A stretch of 38,534 nucleotides of DNA from contig VAWH01000075.1 of NCBI GenBank assembly GCA_005888315.1, forward strand, positions 1 to 38,534, in the 5' to 3' direction. The stretch is from Actinomycetota bacterium. Lineage in GTDB: Bacteria > Actinomycetota > Thermoleophilia > Gaiellales > Gaiellaceae. This document shows positions 17,320 through 25,945 of the stretch, piece by piece; the stretch's first letter is position 1; every line of letters starts with the position of its first letter. Under the pieces are notes generated by a model. It made no database searches and was not told the origin of the DNA. It was given only the letters and a program-made list of their open reading frames with translations. The position numbers and the translations under genes are program-made.

Positions 17320-18993
17320 ATGAGCCGTCCCGCGATCGCCCTGCCTCCGGAGCCTCGGAACGAGCCCGTCAAGGACTACGCGCCGGGCTCGCCGGAGCGC
17401 GCAGAGCTGCAGCAGCGGTTGCGCGAGCTCGAGCGCGAGCGGATCGAGATCCCGCTCGTGATCGGCGGTAAGGACGTGAAGACGGGTGAGACTTTCGAGG
17501 CCGTGATGCCGCACCGAAAAGGTCACGTTCTCGCCGACGTCCACTCCGGCGGCCCCGCGCAGGTCGAACAGGCAATCTCCGCGGCCCGCGAGGCTCGCCA
17601 CGACTGGAACCGCATGCCCTGGGAGGAGCGGGCGGCGATCTTCCTTCGCGCGGCCGAGCTGCTCGCCGGGCCGTGGCGGGCGACCCTGAACGCGGCGACG
17701 ATGCTCGGCCAGTCGAAGACGGCGCACCAGGCGGAGATCGACGCCGCCTGCGAGCTGACCGACTTCTGGCGCTTCAACGTCGAGTTCATGACGCGCATCT
17801 ACAAGGAGCAGCCGAGCTCCGCGCCGGGCATGTGGAACCGGCTGGAGTACCGCCCGCTCGAGGGCTTCGTCTTCGCAGTGACGCCGTTCAACTTCACCGC
17901 GATCGCCGGGAACCTGCCGGCCGCGCCGGCGCTGATGGGTAACACGGTCGTCTGGAAGCCGGCCTCGACGGCGGCCTTCTCCGCCTACTTCCTCATGCGC
18001 CTCTTGCAGGAGGCGGGGCTGCCGGACGGCGTCATCAACCTCGTCTACGGCTCCGGCGCGACGATCGGTGACGCCGCGCTCGCAAGCCCCGAGCTCGCGG
18101 GAGTCCACTTCACCGGCTCGACCGGCGTCTTCAACTCGATGTGGAAGACGGTCGGCTCGAACATCGGCGAGTACCGCAACTATCCGCGAATTGTCGGCGA
18201 GACGGGCGGCAAGGACTTCATCGTCGCCCATTCCTCCGCGGACGTCGAAGCCGTCGCGACCGCGATCGTGCGCGGCTCGTTCGAGTACCAGGGGCAGAAG
18301 TGCTCGGCCGCCTCGCGCGTGTACGCACCCTCGAACCTCTGGCCCGAGCTGCGCGAGCGCTTGGCGGACGAGATCAAGGAGCTGAAGGTCGGCGACGTCA
18401 CCGACTTCTCGAACTTCATGGGCGCCGTCATCGACTCCAAGGCGCTCGCGACCCAGCGCGAGGCGATCGAGGAGGCCAAGGCGGCGGCGCAGGCGAAGGT
18501 GCTCGTCGGCGGCGGGATCGCAGACGAGGAAGGGTTCTTTGTCGAGCCGACCGTGATCGAAACCGAGGACCCCGAGTTCCGGACGATGCGCGAGGAGCTG
18601 TTCGGCCCGGTCGTCACGGCCTACGTCTATCCGGAAAAGCAGTGGGACGACACGCTCGACCTCGTCGACCGGACAGCACGTTACGGGCTCACCGGGGCCG
18701 TCTTCGCGCGCGACCGCGAGGCGATCGAGGACGCGCACGAGAAGCTCGAGTACGCGGCCGGCAACTTCTACATCAACGACAAGCCGACGGGCGCGGTCGT
18801 CGGCCAGCAGCCGTTCGGCGGCGCGCGCGCCTCGGGAACCAATGACAAGGCCGGCTCGATGTGGAACCTGATCCGCTGGGTCTCCCCGCGCACGATCAAG
18901 GAGACGTTCGTGCCGCCGAAGGACTACCGCTACCCGTACATGGCGGAAGACGGCGCGAGCCGCGACGGCTCCGGGCCGCCCGACCGGCCTTAG
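17320..18993 (+). CDS. pruA: L-glutamate gamma-semialdehyde dehydrogenase (P5C dehydrogenase)
   Basis: Oxidises glutamate-5-semialdehyde to glutamate with NAD+, the second step of proline catabolism. The 557 residues fit the stand-alone type with an N-terminal extension. Motifs include the NAD-binding VTPFNFTAIAGN and VVWKPAS, FTGSTGVF, the general-base Glu in VGETGGKDF, catalytic Cys328 in YQGQKCSAASRVY, and EELFGPVV. ATG 17320 is chosen because the family begins near this point; the frame is open further upstream across the repeats and ogt without family character. No proline dehydrogenase gene (putB/prodh) is adjacent, so the partner enzyme must be encoded elsewhere. Confidence 0.95.
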   Translation: MSRPAIALPPEPRNEPVKDYAPGSPERAELQQRLRELERERIEIPLVIGGKDVKTGETFEAVMPHRKGHVLADVHSGGPAQVEQAISAAREARHDWNRMPWEERAAIFLRAAELLAGPWRATLNAATMLGQSKTAHQAEIDAACELTDFWRFNVEFMTRIYKEQPSSAPGMWNRLEYRPLEGFVFAVTPFNFTAIAGNLPAAPALMGNTVVWKPASTAAFSAYFLMRLLQEAGLPDGVINLVYGSGATIGDAALASPELAGVHFTGSTGVFNSMWKTVGSNIGEYRNYPRIVGETGGKDFIVAHSSADVEAVATAIVRGSFEYQGQKCSAASRVYAPSNLWPELRERLADEIKELKVGDVTDFSNFMGAVIDSKALATQREAIEEAKAAAQAKVLVGGGIADEEGFFVEPTVIETEDPEFRTMREELFGPVVTAYVYPEKQWDDTLDLVDRTARYGLTGAVFARDREAIEDAHEKLEYAAGNFYINDKPTGAVVGQQPFGGARASGTNDKAGSMWNLIRWVSPRTIKETFVPPKDYRYPYMAEDGASRDGSGPPDRP

Positions 18994-19011
18994 CCGCCCG
19001 AGCCAAGCCCT

Positions 19012-19076
19012 CTAAGGCGTCGCTTGCGATGCCGCCCAAAGGACTGTGGCGGCTTTGCCGGCACAGCCGTTAAACC
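19012..19076. repeat. Intergenic two-hairpin repeat between pruA and the flippase-like gene
   Basis: Read on the minus strand it runs GGTTTAACGGC, a CGGC-AAA-GCCG hairpin, a spacer, then GGC(G/A)TCGCAAGCGACGCC and TTAG. This aligns with the repeats at 17098 and 17209 in inverted orientation. It starts soon after the pruA stop and could fold in either transcript. Confidence 0.75.
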
Positions 19077-19121
19077 AGGCCCAAGCAAGAACCAGCGCGG
19101 CGAGCAACAGTATGAGCTCCG

Positions 19122-20069
19122 ATGAGTGCGGTCTTACACGACATCCGTGTCTTCTTCGACCACCTGGCCGATGTCGGCTGGACGGCGCTGGGGATCGCCC
19201 TCCTCTGCCAGTTGACGAAGCTCTGCTGCACCAGCCGCGCCTGGCGGAACATCCTTGCCACCTCGTACGCGGAAGAGACCGTCCGCTGGCGCTCGATCTT
19301 CGGCGCCTACCTCGCCCGCGTCGGCGTCAACGCAATCGTGCCCGCCCGCGGCGGCGACGCAGTCGGGCTGTTCATCGCCAAGCGCCGGATCGAGGGCGCG
19401 ACCTACCCGACACTCGGCGCGACGCTCGTTGCGTTGACATTGTTCGACTCGGTCCTCGCGTCGTGCTTCATCCTCTACGCGCTCGCGAGCGGGGAGCTGC
19501 CAGGTAGCTCCGTGCTCGCCCACCTCCACGCGTTCGACTTCCACTGGTTCTTCGCGCACCTGCAGGGGACGCTGATCGCAATCGGCCTGATCCTCTTGGC
19601 GCTGCTGCTGCTCCTGCTCTGGTTCGCCGAGCACCTGATCGGGTTCTGGAAACACGTCTCTCTGGGCTTCAGCGTCTTCGCGGACAAGACTCACTACCTG
19701 CGCCACGTCGCCGTCTGGCAGGTGGCGGACTGGAGTCTCCGGCTCGTCGCGATCTTCTTCTTCCTGCGCGCCTTCCACGTGCCGGCGACGCTGCACAACG
19801 CGATCCTCGTCCAGGTGACGCAGAGCCTTGCGGTGCTCTTCCCGATCAGCCCCTCCGGGATCGGCACCGAGCAGGCGCTGCTGCTCTACAGCTTCGCCGG
19901 CAAGGCCGCGAAGAGCGTCCTGCTCAGCTTTAGCGTCGGCATGCGGGTGACGCTGATCATCTTCAACGCGCTCCTGGGCTTCGGGGCGATCCTGCTGATG
20001 ATGCGGACGCTGCACTGGCGGCAGCACGTGGAAGCGGATCGCGACGCCGTCGCAGAGCACTCGCGGTGA
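19122..20069 (+). CDS. Lysylphosphatidylglycerol synthase TM-region / UPF0104 family membrane protein
   Basis: 315 residues with about eight hydrophobic segments. Family marks are GAYLARVGVNAIVPARGGDAVGLFIAKRR near residues 60-90 and FPISPSGIGTEQALLLYSF near 245-265. These match the flippase-like membrane domain of MprF (PF03706). No aminoacyl-transferase domain is present, so it is the transporter-like part only, perhaps moving lipids or isoprenoid-linked sugars (inference). The 3' end overlaps the convergent MFS gene by 107 bases, more than usual. ATG 19122 follows a possible CAGTAT -10 box by 8 bases. Confidence 0.88.
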   Translation: MSAVLHDIRVFFDHLADVGWTALGIALLCQLTKLCCTSRAWRNILATSYAEETVRWRSIFGAYLARVGVNAIVPARGGDAVGLFIAKRRIEGATYPTLGATLVALTLFDSVLASCFILYALASGELPGSSVLAHLHAFDFHWFFAHLQGTLIAIGLILLALLLLLLWFAEHLIGFWKHVSLGFSVFADKTHYLRHVAVWQVADWSLRLVAIFFFLRAFHVPATLHNAILVQVTQSLAVLFPISPSGIGTEQALLLYSFAGKAAKSVLLSFSVGMRVTLIIFNALLGFGAILLMMRTLHWRQHVEADRDAVAEHSR

Positions 20070-21279
20070 CGCCCAGCGCCGCCGCGAGCGCCGGCGTCGC
20101 CAACACGACCCCCGCGGCGCGGACGCTCCAGGTTCGCGCGATCGCGCCGTCGAGCAGGCTCGCGAACGGGCGCAGGCCGAGGAAGGCGAGGCTCCAGAGC
20201 GCCATGATCCGGCCGCGCTGCTGCTCGGCGACGCCGAGCTGGAGCCGCGTCGTCGCGGCGGTGTTCGAAGCCAGGTAGCCAAAGCCGCCGACGAAGAGGA
20301 GGGCAAAGCCGAGCGGCAGCCACGGACAGACCGAGAAGGCGGCCACGCCCGCGCCGAGCAGGAACAGGGTGGCGGCCATCCGCCAGCGCGAGCCCGCGAC
20401 GCGGCCGGCGACGACGAGCGCGGCGGTCACCGCCCCGGCCCCGAAGGCGCCGACGATGAAGCCCGCCCAGGTATCCGGCCGGCCGTAGGCGTGCGCGAAG
20501 GCGGGCGAGAGCGTGTTGACGGGATCGGAGCCGAAGCCCACGATCGCGACGATCAGCAGGAACGCGGCGAGCTCCGGCTTCTCCCGCAGGAGACGGAAGC
20601 TGTCGCGCACGCGCGACTCCTCGCGGGTCGCCTTCTCCTGCCTGCGCGGTCGGACGACGACCAGCGCCGCGATGAAGATCCCGTACGAGGCCGCATTGAG
20701 CGCGAAGGAGGCCGGGATCCCGAGGTAGTGAACGGAGAGCGCCGCGCCGGCCGGCCCGAGCGCGCGGGCGAGGTTGAACGTCATCGAGTTGAGCGCCACC
20801 GCCGTCGGCACCTCGTCCCTGCGCACGAGCGAGACGATCAGCGCCTGCTGCGCCGGCGCCGAGAAGGCGCTGACGACGCCGAGGCAGAGCGTGTCGCCGA
20901 TTACGACCCAGGTGCCCGCGAGCCCTCCCCACGCCAGCGCTGCGAGCCCGGCGGCGAGCACGACGGCGAGGCTCTGGAAGACGAACAGCAGCTTGCGGCG
21001 GTCGACCCGGTCGGCGAGGCCGCCCGCCCACGGCGTCAGCACCAGGATCGGGATGAACTGCGAGAAGTTGAGGACGCCGAGCAGCAGCGCCGAGTGCGTC
21101 AGCCGGTAGATCAAAAGCGCCGCGGCGAGGTTCTGGAACCAGGTCCCACTCGCCGAGAGCGCGTTGCCGAGGAAGTACGGTCCGAAGTCGCGGCGGCGGA
21201 CGATCCGCCAGACCGATCGCGGCCCCGCTACCCGATCATTCTCCGCCGCCGACTCGGCCACGGCGCGAGTACTACCCAC
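19963..21279 (-). CDS. MFS transporter (EntS-like, PF05977 type)
   Basis: 438 residues with 10-12 predicted membrane helices. The first loop GGLADRVDRRKLLFVFQS is the MFS A-motif between helices 2 and 3. AFSAPAQQALIVSLVRRDEVPTAVALNSMTFNLARALGPA is typical of the EntS-like exporter family, and a matching motif follows in the second half (GRIMALWSLAFLGLRPFASL). Such proteins export siderophores, macrolides or other small molecules; the substrate here is unknown. The low-complexity Ala/Ser/Arg tail (about the last 35 residues) lies wholly in the 107-base overlap with the convergent UPF0104 gene and is probably read-through. GTG 21279 is the chosen start. Confidence 0.9.
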   Translation of the reverse strand: MGSTRAVAESAAENDRVAGPRSVWRIVRRRDFGPYFLGNALSASGTWFQNLAAALLIYRLTHSALLLGVLNFSQFIPILVLTPWAGGLADRVDRRKLLFVFQSLAVVLAAGLAALAWGGLAGTWVVIGDTLCLGVVSAFSAPAQQALIVSLVRRDEVPTAVALNSMTFNLARALGPAGAALSVHYLGIPASFALNAASYGIFIAALVVVRPRRQEKATREESRVRDSFRLLREKPELAAFLLIVAIVGFGSDPVNTLSPAFAHAYGRPDTWAGFIVGAFGAGAVTAALVVAGRVAGSRWRMAATLFLLGAGVAAFSVCPWLPLGFALLFVGGFGYLASNTAATTRLQLGVAEQQRGRIMALWSLAFLGLRPFASLLDGAIARTWSVRAAGVVLATPALAAALGVTASALRRRRDPLPRAAASAASASSAGSPRSPGAR

Positions 21280-21306
21280 CCACGGGGAGACGACGCGTAG
21301 TTTGGT

Positions 21307-23157
21307 CTAGGCGCGCCCAGCCTTGTGTAGCTGTGCGTAGATCGAGCGGGCGGTCTTCGCCGGCACACCCGGGACACCCTCGAGCTCCTCCTGCGTAGCG
21401 GCGAGCACCTGCTCGGCCGAGCCGAAATGGCGTAGGAGCGCACGGCGGCGGGCCGGTCCGACGCCCTCGAGCGTGTCGAAGATCGACTCGCGCGCGCGGG
21501 CGTCGCGGCGCTGGCGGTGGAAGCCTATCGCGAAGCGGTGCGCCTCGTCTCGGATCCGCTGCAGGAGCTGGAGTCCCGGCGAGTGCGGGTCGAGCCGGAC
21601 GGGATCGGGCCGGCCCGGCAAGAACACCTCTTCGACGCGCTTGGCCAGCGAGATCACCGCCACCCGCGGCAGGTCGAAGCGCTGCATCGCCGCCAGCGCC
21701 GCCGAGAGCTGGCCCTTGCCGCCGTCGATCACGACCAGGTTCGGCACGGTGGCGAAGCCCTCGTCGTACTCCTTGTCGGCGGGGTCGCTCATCCGCGCGA
21801 AGCGGCGCTCGATCACCTGCGCCATCGCGGCGAAGTCGTCCTGCCCGTCGAGCCCGCGCACCGCGAACTTGCGGTAGTGCGCCTTCTTCGGAATCGCGTC
21901 CTGGAAGACGACCATCGAGCCGACGGGCTCCGCCGCCTGGATGTTCGAGATGTCGAAGCATTCGATCCGCAGCGGCAGGCTCTCCAGGTTGAGCGCCTCG
22001 CGCAGCTCCTCGAGCGACTCGACCCGACGCAGCCGCTTCTGCTCGGTCTGGTAGGTCTCCGAGTCCAGGGCGAGCCGCGCATTCTGCGTCGCGAGCTCCT
22101 GTAGGCGCCGCTTCTCGCCGCGCTCGGCGGCCCGCACCTCGACGCGCGCGCCGCGGCGCTCGCTCAGGAACTCCTCCAGCGCCGAGACGTCGCCGGCTTC
22201 GCGCGGCACCACGATCTGCGGCGGCACAGACGGCGCCGAGCCGTAGTACTCGACGCAGAACGCCTCGAGTAGCGCCGACGTCTCCTGTCCTTCGACGTTC
22301 TCGAGGTGGAAGCCGTACCGGTCGATCATCCTGCCGCCGCGAAGCGGGAAGATCTGCACCGCGGCCTTGTCGCCATCGGCCGCGAGCCCGAGCACGTCGA
22401 CGTCGCCGACGCTCCGCTTTTCGACGGCCTGTCGCTCGCTCAGCCGGCGGACCGCGAAGAGGCGGTTGCGGTAGCGCGCCGCCTCCTCGAAGCGCTCGCT
22501 CTCGGCCGCGTCGTGCATCTTCCGCTCGAGCTCGCGCTCGATCGTGCGCGTGTCGCCGGAGAGGAAGTTGATGACGCCGTCGATGATCCCGGCGTAGGCC
22601 TCCTTCGAGATGTAGTCGACGCAGGGCGCGTGGCAGCGCTCGATGTGGTAGTCGAGGCAGGGAATCCCGGAGTGGCGGCCCGGCTTGGGGCCCTCGCAGG
22701 GGCGGTACTGGAAGACGCGGTTGAGCACGTCGAGGGTCTCGCGCACCTTCTTCGCGTTCGCGTAGGGGCCGAAGTAGGTGACGCCGCGCCGGTGTCGCTC
22801 GCGGGTGAACATGACACGCGGAAAGTCGTCCTCGACCGTGACGGCGATGTACGGAAACGACTTGTCGTCGCGGAGCCGGACGTTGAACGGCGGCCGGTGT
22901 CGCTTGACGAGGTTCTGCTCGAGGTGCAGCGCCTCGACCTCGCTGCCGGTGACGATCACCTCCATGTCGGCGACCCGCTCGGGGAGTTGCGCGATTGCGT
23001 GCCTGACGTCCGCCGAGGCCTGAAAGTAGCTGCGCACGCGCGGCCGCAGCGACTTGGCCTTGCCGACGTACAGGACCTGGCCGCGCTTGTCGCGGAAGAT
23101 GTAGACGCCTGGCTTTGCCGGCAGCCTTTTCAGCTGGTCTTCGAGCCGCTTCTCCAC
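21307..23157 (-). CDS. uvrC: Excinuclease ABC subunit C
   Basis: Makes both incisions in nucleotide excision repair. About 616 residues in the standard order. The GIY-YIG nuclease domain has PGVYIFRDKRGQVLYVGKAKSL near residues 17-38. The cysteine cluster region CEGPKPGRHSGIPCLDYHIERCHAPC comes next, then a UVR domain (about 200-235), the UvrC RNase H-like domain with CFDISNIQ and VVIDGGKGQL, and a C-terminal helix-hairpin-helix region (EGVGPARRRALLRHFGS). GTG 23157 is chosen because TAGGCT ends 8 bases upstream, matching the leaderless pattern; TTG 23166 would overlap that box. It diverges from a glycosidase-like gene across a palindrome. Confidence 0.96.
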   Translation of the reverse strand: MEKRLEDQLKRLPAKPGVYIFRDKRGQVLYVGKAKSLRPRVRSYFQASADVRHAIAQLPERVADMEVIVTGSEVEALHLEQNLVKRHRPPFNVRLRDDKSFPYIAVTVEDDFPRVMFTRERHRRGVTYFGPYANAKKVRETLDVLNRVFQYRPCEGPKPGRHSGIPCLDYHIERCHAPCVDYISKEAYAGIIDGVINFLSGDTRTIERELERKMHDAAESERFEEAARYRNRLFAVRRLSERQAVEKRSVGDVDVLGLAADGDKAAVQIFPLRGGRMIDRYGFHLENVEGQETSALLEAFCVEYYGSAPSVPPQIVVPREAGDVSALEEFLSERRGARVEVRAAERGEKRRLQELATQNARLALDSETYQTEQKRLRRVESLEELREALNLESLPLRIECFDISNIQAAEPVGSMVVFQDAIPKKAHYRKFAVRGLDGQDDFAAMAQVIERRFARMSDPADKEYDEGFATVPNLVVIDGGKGQLSAALAAMQRFDLPRVAVISLAKRVEEVFLPGRPDPVRLDPHSPGLQLLQRIRDEAHRFAIGFHRQRRDARARESIFDTLEGVGPARRRALLRHFGSAEQVLAATQEELEGVPGVPAKTARSIYAQLHKAGRA

Positions 23158-23165
23158 GGGTTCCA

Positions 23166-23171
23166 AGCCTA
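23166..23171 (-). promoter_or_regulatory. Putative -10 box of uvrC
   Basis: TAGGCT on the minus strand, 8 bases before GTG 23157. The same hexamer precedes the subtilase and cupin genes at 7 and 6 bases. Confidence 0.45.
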
Positions 23172-23180
23172 GATGCCGTC

Positions 23181-23213
23181 AGTGGCCTGGCCGGCAACGT
23201 CGGCCAGGCCACT
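23181..23213. promoter_or_regulatory. 13-bp palindrome between two divergent promoters, possible operator
   Basis: AGTGGCCTGGCCG, a 7-base centre and the exact reverse complement. It fills the space between the uvrC -10 box (23166-23171) and the -10 box of the divergent glycosidase-like gene (23213-23218), so it covers both -35 regions. It could be a shared operator. It does not match the GAAC-N4-GTTC LexA box. An RNA hairpin or REP-type element is an alternative. Confidence 0.5.
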
Positions 23214-23218
23214 AAGGT
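23213..23218 (+). promoter_or_regulatory. Putative -10 box of the first glycosidase-like gene
   Basis: TAAGGT followed by 8 bases and GTG 23227. It starts on the last base of the palindrome at 23181-23213. Confidence 0.35.
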
Positions 23219-23226
23219 GCCCGCCC

Positions 23227-24561
23227 GTGAGGTGGAAGGGCCCTGCCTTCGCCCTGCTCGGGGCCGCGGCGATCGCGGGAATCGCGATCGGCTTCACTCT
23301 GAGGGGCGGCAGCAGCGAGACGATCACGAACCTCTCGACGGGCACCGGAACGACGTCCGCCGGCGGCACGTCGCAGGGCGCGAGCGCGACCGCAGGGACG
23401 GGGACCGGCACGACCAGGGGCACGACGCTCCCGCAGCGGCCACAACGAGTCCGCCTCGGCCACCGCCTGGTCGTCGCGACGGTCGACGATGCCGTCAAGC
23501 AGACCGATCCGAAGCTTGCAGCCGCCCTGATGAAGATCTGCCACGACGCCGGCTTCGACGCGGTGATGGTCTCGAGTATGTGGACACCGGGCTCGCGGGC
23601 GCCGTCGGCCCAGGAACGACTGACGCTCGGCAACGTCGTCAAGGCCGCAGACACCGAGGGGATGCAGGTTTTCGTGTTCGTCTGGCACGGGCTCAACGGC
23701 GCCACCCCGCGAACCGTCGCCGCCCGGCAGCGGTTTGCCGCGTACTCCGCGGCGCTCGCCCGGGGGTTTCCGCAGATCCGCCACATCGTCGTCGGCAACG
23801 AGCCAAATCTGAATACCTTCTGGCTGCCCCAGTTCGGGCCCGACGGCAGCGACGCGGCGGCCAAGGGCTACCTCGATCTGCTGGCACGCACCTACGACGC
23901 CCTGAAGGCCGTCTCGTCTCACATTCAGGTGATCGGCGGCGCACTCGCCCCGCGCGGCTCCGACCGCCCGGGCACGAAGCGCGACACGCATTCGCCGACG
24001 CGGTTCATCGAGGACCTCGGAGCGGCGTACAAAGCCAGCGGGCGCTCCCGGCCGGTCATGGACGCGTTCTCCGTACATCCGTACATGCGGACCTCCGAGC
24101 TCCCGCCCACAGAGACCCACGCCTCGTCGACGACGATCACGATTGCCGACTACCCGAAGCTGGCGACGCTGCTGACGCATGCGTTCGCCGGAACTCATCA
24201 GCGCGGACGCGGCCTCCCGATCTACTACACGGAGTTCGGCGTGCAGACGCACGTCCCGCCCGCTCATCGGGGGCCCTACACCGACCTCAAGTCACCGTCG
24301 GCGGCGGACGCGGTCGATCCCGGCACGCAGGCCAAGTACTACCGTGAGGCGCTCGAACTGGCGGCGTGCCAGCCGACGGTGAAAGCTCTCTTCGTCTTCC
24401 ACACGTTCGACGAGACCGACCTCGCCGGCTGGCAGTCCGGCCTCTACTACGCCGACCAGAAGCCGAAGCCGAGCCTGCCGGCGTTCCGCGCCGCTGCGGC
24501 GGACGCTCGCGCCGCTCGTCTCACGCGCTGCGTCGGCACTACCTTCATCCCAAAGAGCTAG
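23227..24561 (+). CDS. Membrane-anchored clan GH-A glycosidase-like protein, paralogue 1
   Basis: 444 residues. A short positive N-terminus and hydrophobic helix (about 5-27) form a signal anchor. A Gly/Thr/Ser-rich linker follows (about 28-75), then a (beta/alpha)8-barrel-like domain. Clan GH-A catalytic marks are present: the acid/base candidate Glu192 in VGNEPNLNTFW and the nucleophile candidate Glu336 in YYTEFGVQTH. Near the end is WQSGLYYADQKPKP. The substrate is unknown; cellulase-, xylosidase- or GH39-like activity are all conceivable. It is the first of two tandem paralogues, the second starting 51 bases downstream, and a third lies at 30480. GTG 23227 is chosen for the membrane anchor and the -10 spacing. 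Confidence 0.85.
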   Translation: MRWKGPAFALLGAAAIAGIAIGFTLRGGSSETITNLSTGTGTTSAGGTSQGASATAGTGTGTTRGTTLPQRPQRVRLGHRLVVATVDDAVKQTDPKLAAALMKICHDAGFDAVMVSSMWTPGSRAPSAQERLTLGNVVKAADTEGMQVFVFVWHGLNGATPRTVAARQRFAAYSAALARGFPQIRHIVVGNEPNLNTFWLPQFGPDGSDAAAKGYLDLLARTYDALKAVSSHIQVIGGALAPRGSDRPGTKRDTHSPTRFIEDLGAAYKASGRSRPVMDAFSVHPYMRTSELPPTETHASSTTITIADYPKLATLLTHAFAGTHQRGRGLPIYYTEFGVQTHVPPAHRGPYTDLKSPSAADAVDPGTQAKYYREALELAACQPTVKALFVFHTFDETDLAGWQSGLYYADQKPKPSLPAFRAAAADARAARLTRCVGTTFIPKS

Positions 24562-24612
24562 CTCGACTCAGGGCTCAAGACTGCCCCCTTCATGGCCGAT
24601 GCGCCATGCAGG

Positions 24613-25794
24613 ATGCCGCCCATCCGCAAGCTTGCTTTTCTCGGCGCGCTGCTCGCACTAGCCACAGCGGCCCCCTCGCCGGCCGCCCCGCGTACGCTCA
24701 CCGTCGGTGCGTCGGAGTCCGCGAGCCTGATCCCGGATCCGGTGGTCGCCAAGGCGCGCATGGACCTCGCCGTCCTCGGCGGCCTGACCGAGATCGAGGT
24801 GCGCGCGGACTGGACACGGGGCAAAACCGCGCCCACGACGGACGAGCTCGCTGCGTTCCAGGCGAGCGCCCTTGCGGCTCAGCTCGACGCGGTTCGACTC
24901 GTGATCGCCGTCAGCGCCAGCGGTAGCCGGCAGACCCCGTTGAGCCTGCTCGACCGGAAACAATTTGCCCAGTACACGGCATCGCTGGCCGAGTCGCTGC
25001 CGTACGTGCGCGACTTCATCGTCGGCAACGAGCCGAATCTGAACAGGTTCTGGATGCCGCAGTTCGACAAGCGCGGGCGCGATCTCGCCGCTCCGGCCTA
25101 CGAGGCGCTGCTGGCTCGAACCTACGACGCGCTGAAGATGGTCTCGCCACACATCACCGTGATCGGCGGCGCCGTCTCGCCGCGCGGCGCCGACCGAGCG
25201 AAGTCGGCGCGCCAGACGCACTCGCCGACAACGTTCCTGCGCGATCTCGGAACCGCCTATCGCAAGAGCGGCCGCAGCGAGCCGATCATGGACATGCTCG
25301 TCATCCATCCGTACGGCGAGACCTCGAAGACGCCGCCGACCGCGCTCCACCCGAAGTCGACGAGCATCTCGATCGCCGATTACCCGAAGCTCGTCACCCT
25401 CCTGCGCAATGCGTTCCGAGGAACGGCCCAGCAGGGCGCTTCGCTGCCCATTCTCTACGGCGAGTACGGCGTCCAGACCGCGATTCCCTTCGACAAGCTC
25501 GGCGTCTACACGAATCTCGGCAGTTCCTACGCAGCCGATGCGGTTTCCGAGGCGAGACAGGGCGCCTACTACGCGCGGGCGATTCGACTTGCGTACTGCC
25601 AGCGGACGGTTGCCGGCCTGCTCTTCTTCCTTGTCAGCGACGAGCCCGATCTAGACCGCTGGCAATCGGGGCTCTTCTACGCCGACGATACGCCGAAGTC
25701 GGATCTGGCGGTCGTCAAGAACGCAGCCCGGGCCGCGCAGACCGGGACGCTGACCTGCCCCAGGCCAAAGCCGAAGCAGAAGGTGAAACGCTAG
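24613..25794 (+). CDS. Secreted clan GH-A glycosidase-like protein, paralogue 2
   Basis: 393 residues with a signal peptide (MPPIRKLAFLGALLALATAA, cleavage probably at SPAA-PRT). The barrel domain aligns along its length with the preceding gene: VGNEPNLNRFWMPQF with Glu140, SPRGADR, FLRDLGTAYRKSGRS, LYGEYGVQT with Glu284, and WQSGLFYADDTPKS. Unlike paralogue 1 it lacks the Gly/Thr linker and membrane anchor, so it should be released, and it ends in a basic Lys/Pro tail. ATG 24613 gives a standard signal peptide; ATG 24592 is an alternative. The tandem pair probably arose by local duplication. Confidence 0.85.
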   Translation: MPPIRKLAFLGALLALATAAPSPAAPRTLTVGASESASLIPDPVVAKARMDLAVLGGLTEIEVRADWTRGKTAPTTDELAAFQASALAAQLDAVRLVIAVSASGSRQTPLSLLDRKQFAQYTASLAESLPYVRDFIVGNEPNLNRFWMPQFDKRGRDLAAPAYEALLARTYDALKMVSPHITVIGGAVSPRGADRAKSARQTHSPTTFLRDLGTAYRKSGRSEPIMDMLVIHPYGETSKTPPTALHPKSTSISIADYPKLVTLLRNAFRGTAQQGASLPILYGEYGVQTAIPFDKLGVYTNLGSSYAADAVSEARQGAYYARAIRLAYCQRTVAGLLFFLVSDEPDLDRWQSGLFYADDTPKSDLAVVKNAARAAQTGTLTCPRPKPKQKVKR

Positions 25795-25807
25795 CCCACC
25801 CCATCCC

Positions 25808-25873
25808 GGAGGCGTCGCTTGCGACGCCGGAGCTAAGAGGCCGCGCCGACATGCGCGGCGCGGGCGCTAAACC
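25808..25873. repeat. Intergenic two-hairpin repeat before hemQ
   Basis: Contains the perfect palindrome GGCGTCGCTTGCGACGCC (25812-25829), then CTAAG, a GC-rich second hairpin and a GCTAAACCC flank. Read on the minus strand it matches the order of the copies at 17098, 17209 and 19012 (GGTTTA, hairpin 1, GGCGTCGCAAGCGACGCC). Confidence 0.7.
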
Positions 25874-25931
25874 CGCTTCCGCGACGCAATCGGCGTGGCG
25901 GCGCCTCAGTGACCAGCAGAAAAAGCGCCGG

Positions 25932-25937
25932 TAGCAT
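25932..25937 (+). promoter_or_regulatory. Putative -10 box of the hemQ-like gene
   Basis: TAGCAT followed by 8 bases and GTG 25946, with no Shine-Dalgarno sequence between them. Confidence 0.38.
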
Positions 25938-25945
25938 TCGGCCGC

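Noticed and set aside
21272-23212. 646-codon minus-strand frame parallel to uvrC
   Set aside because: It is a different frame of the same strand within uvrC, extremely Arg/Ala/Gly-rich, a usual shadow in high-GC DNA.
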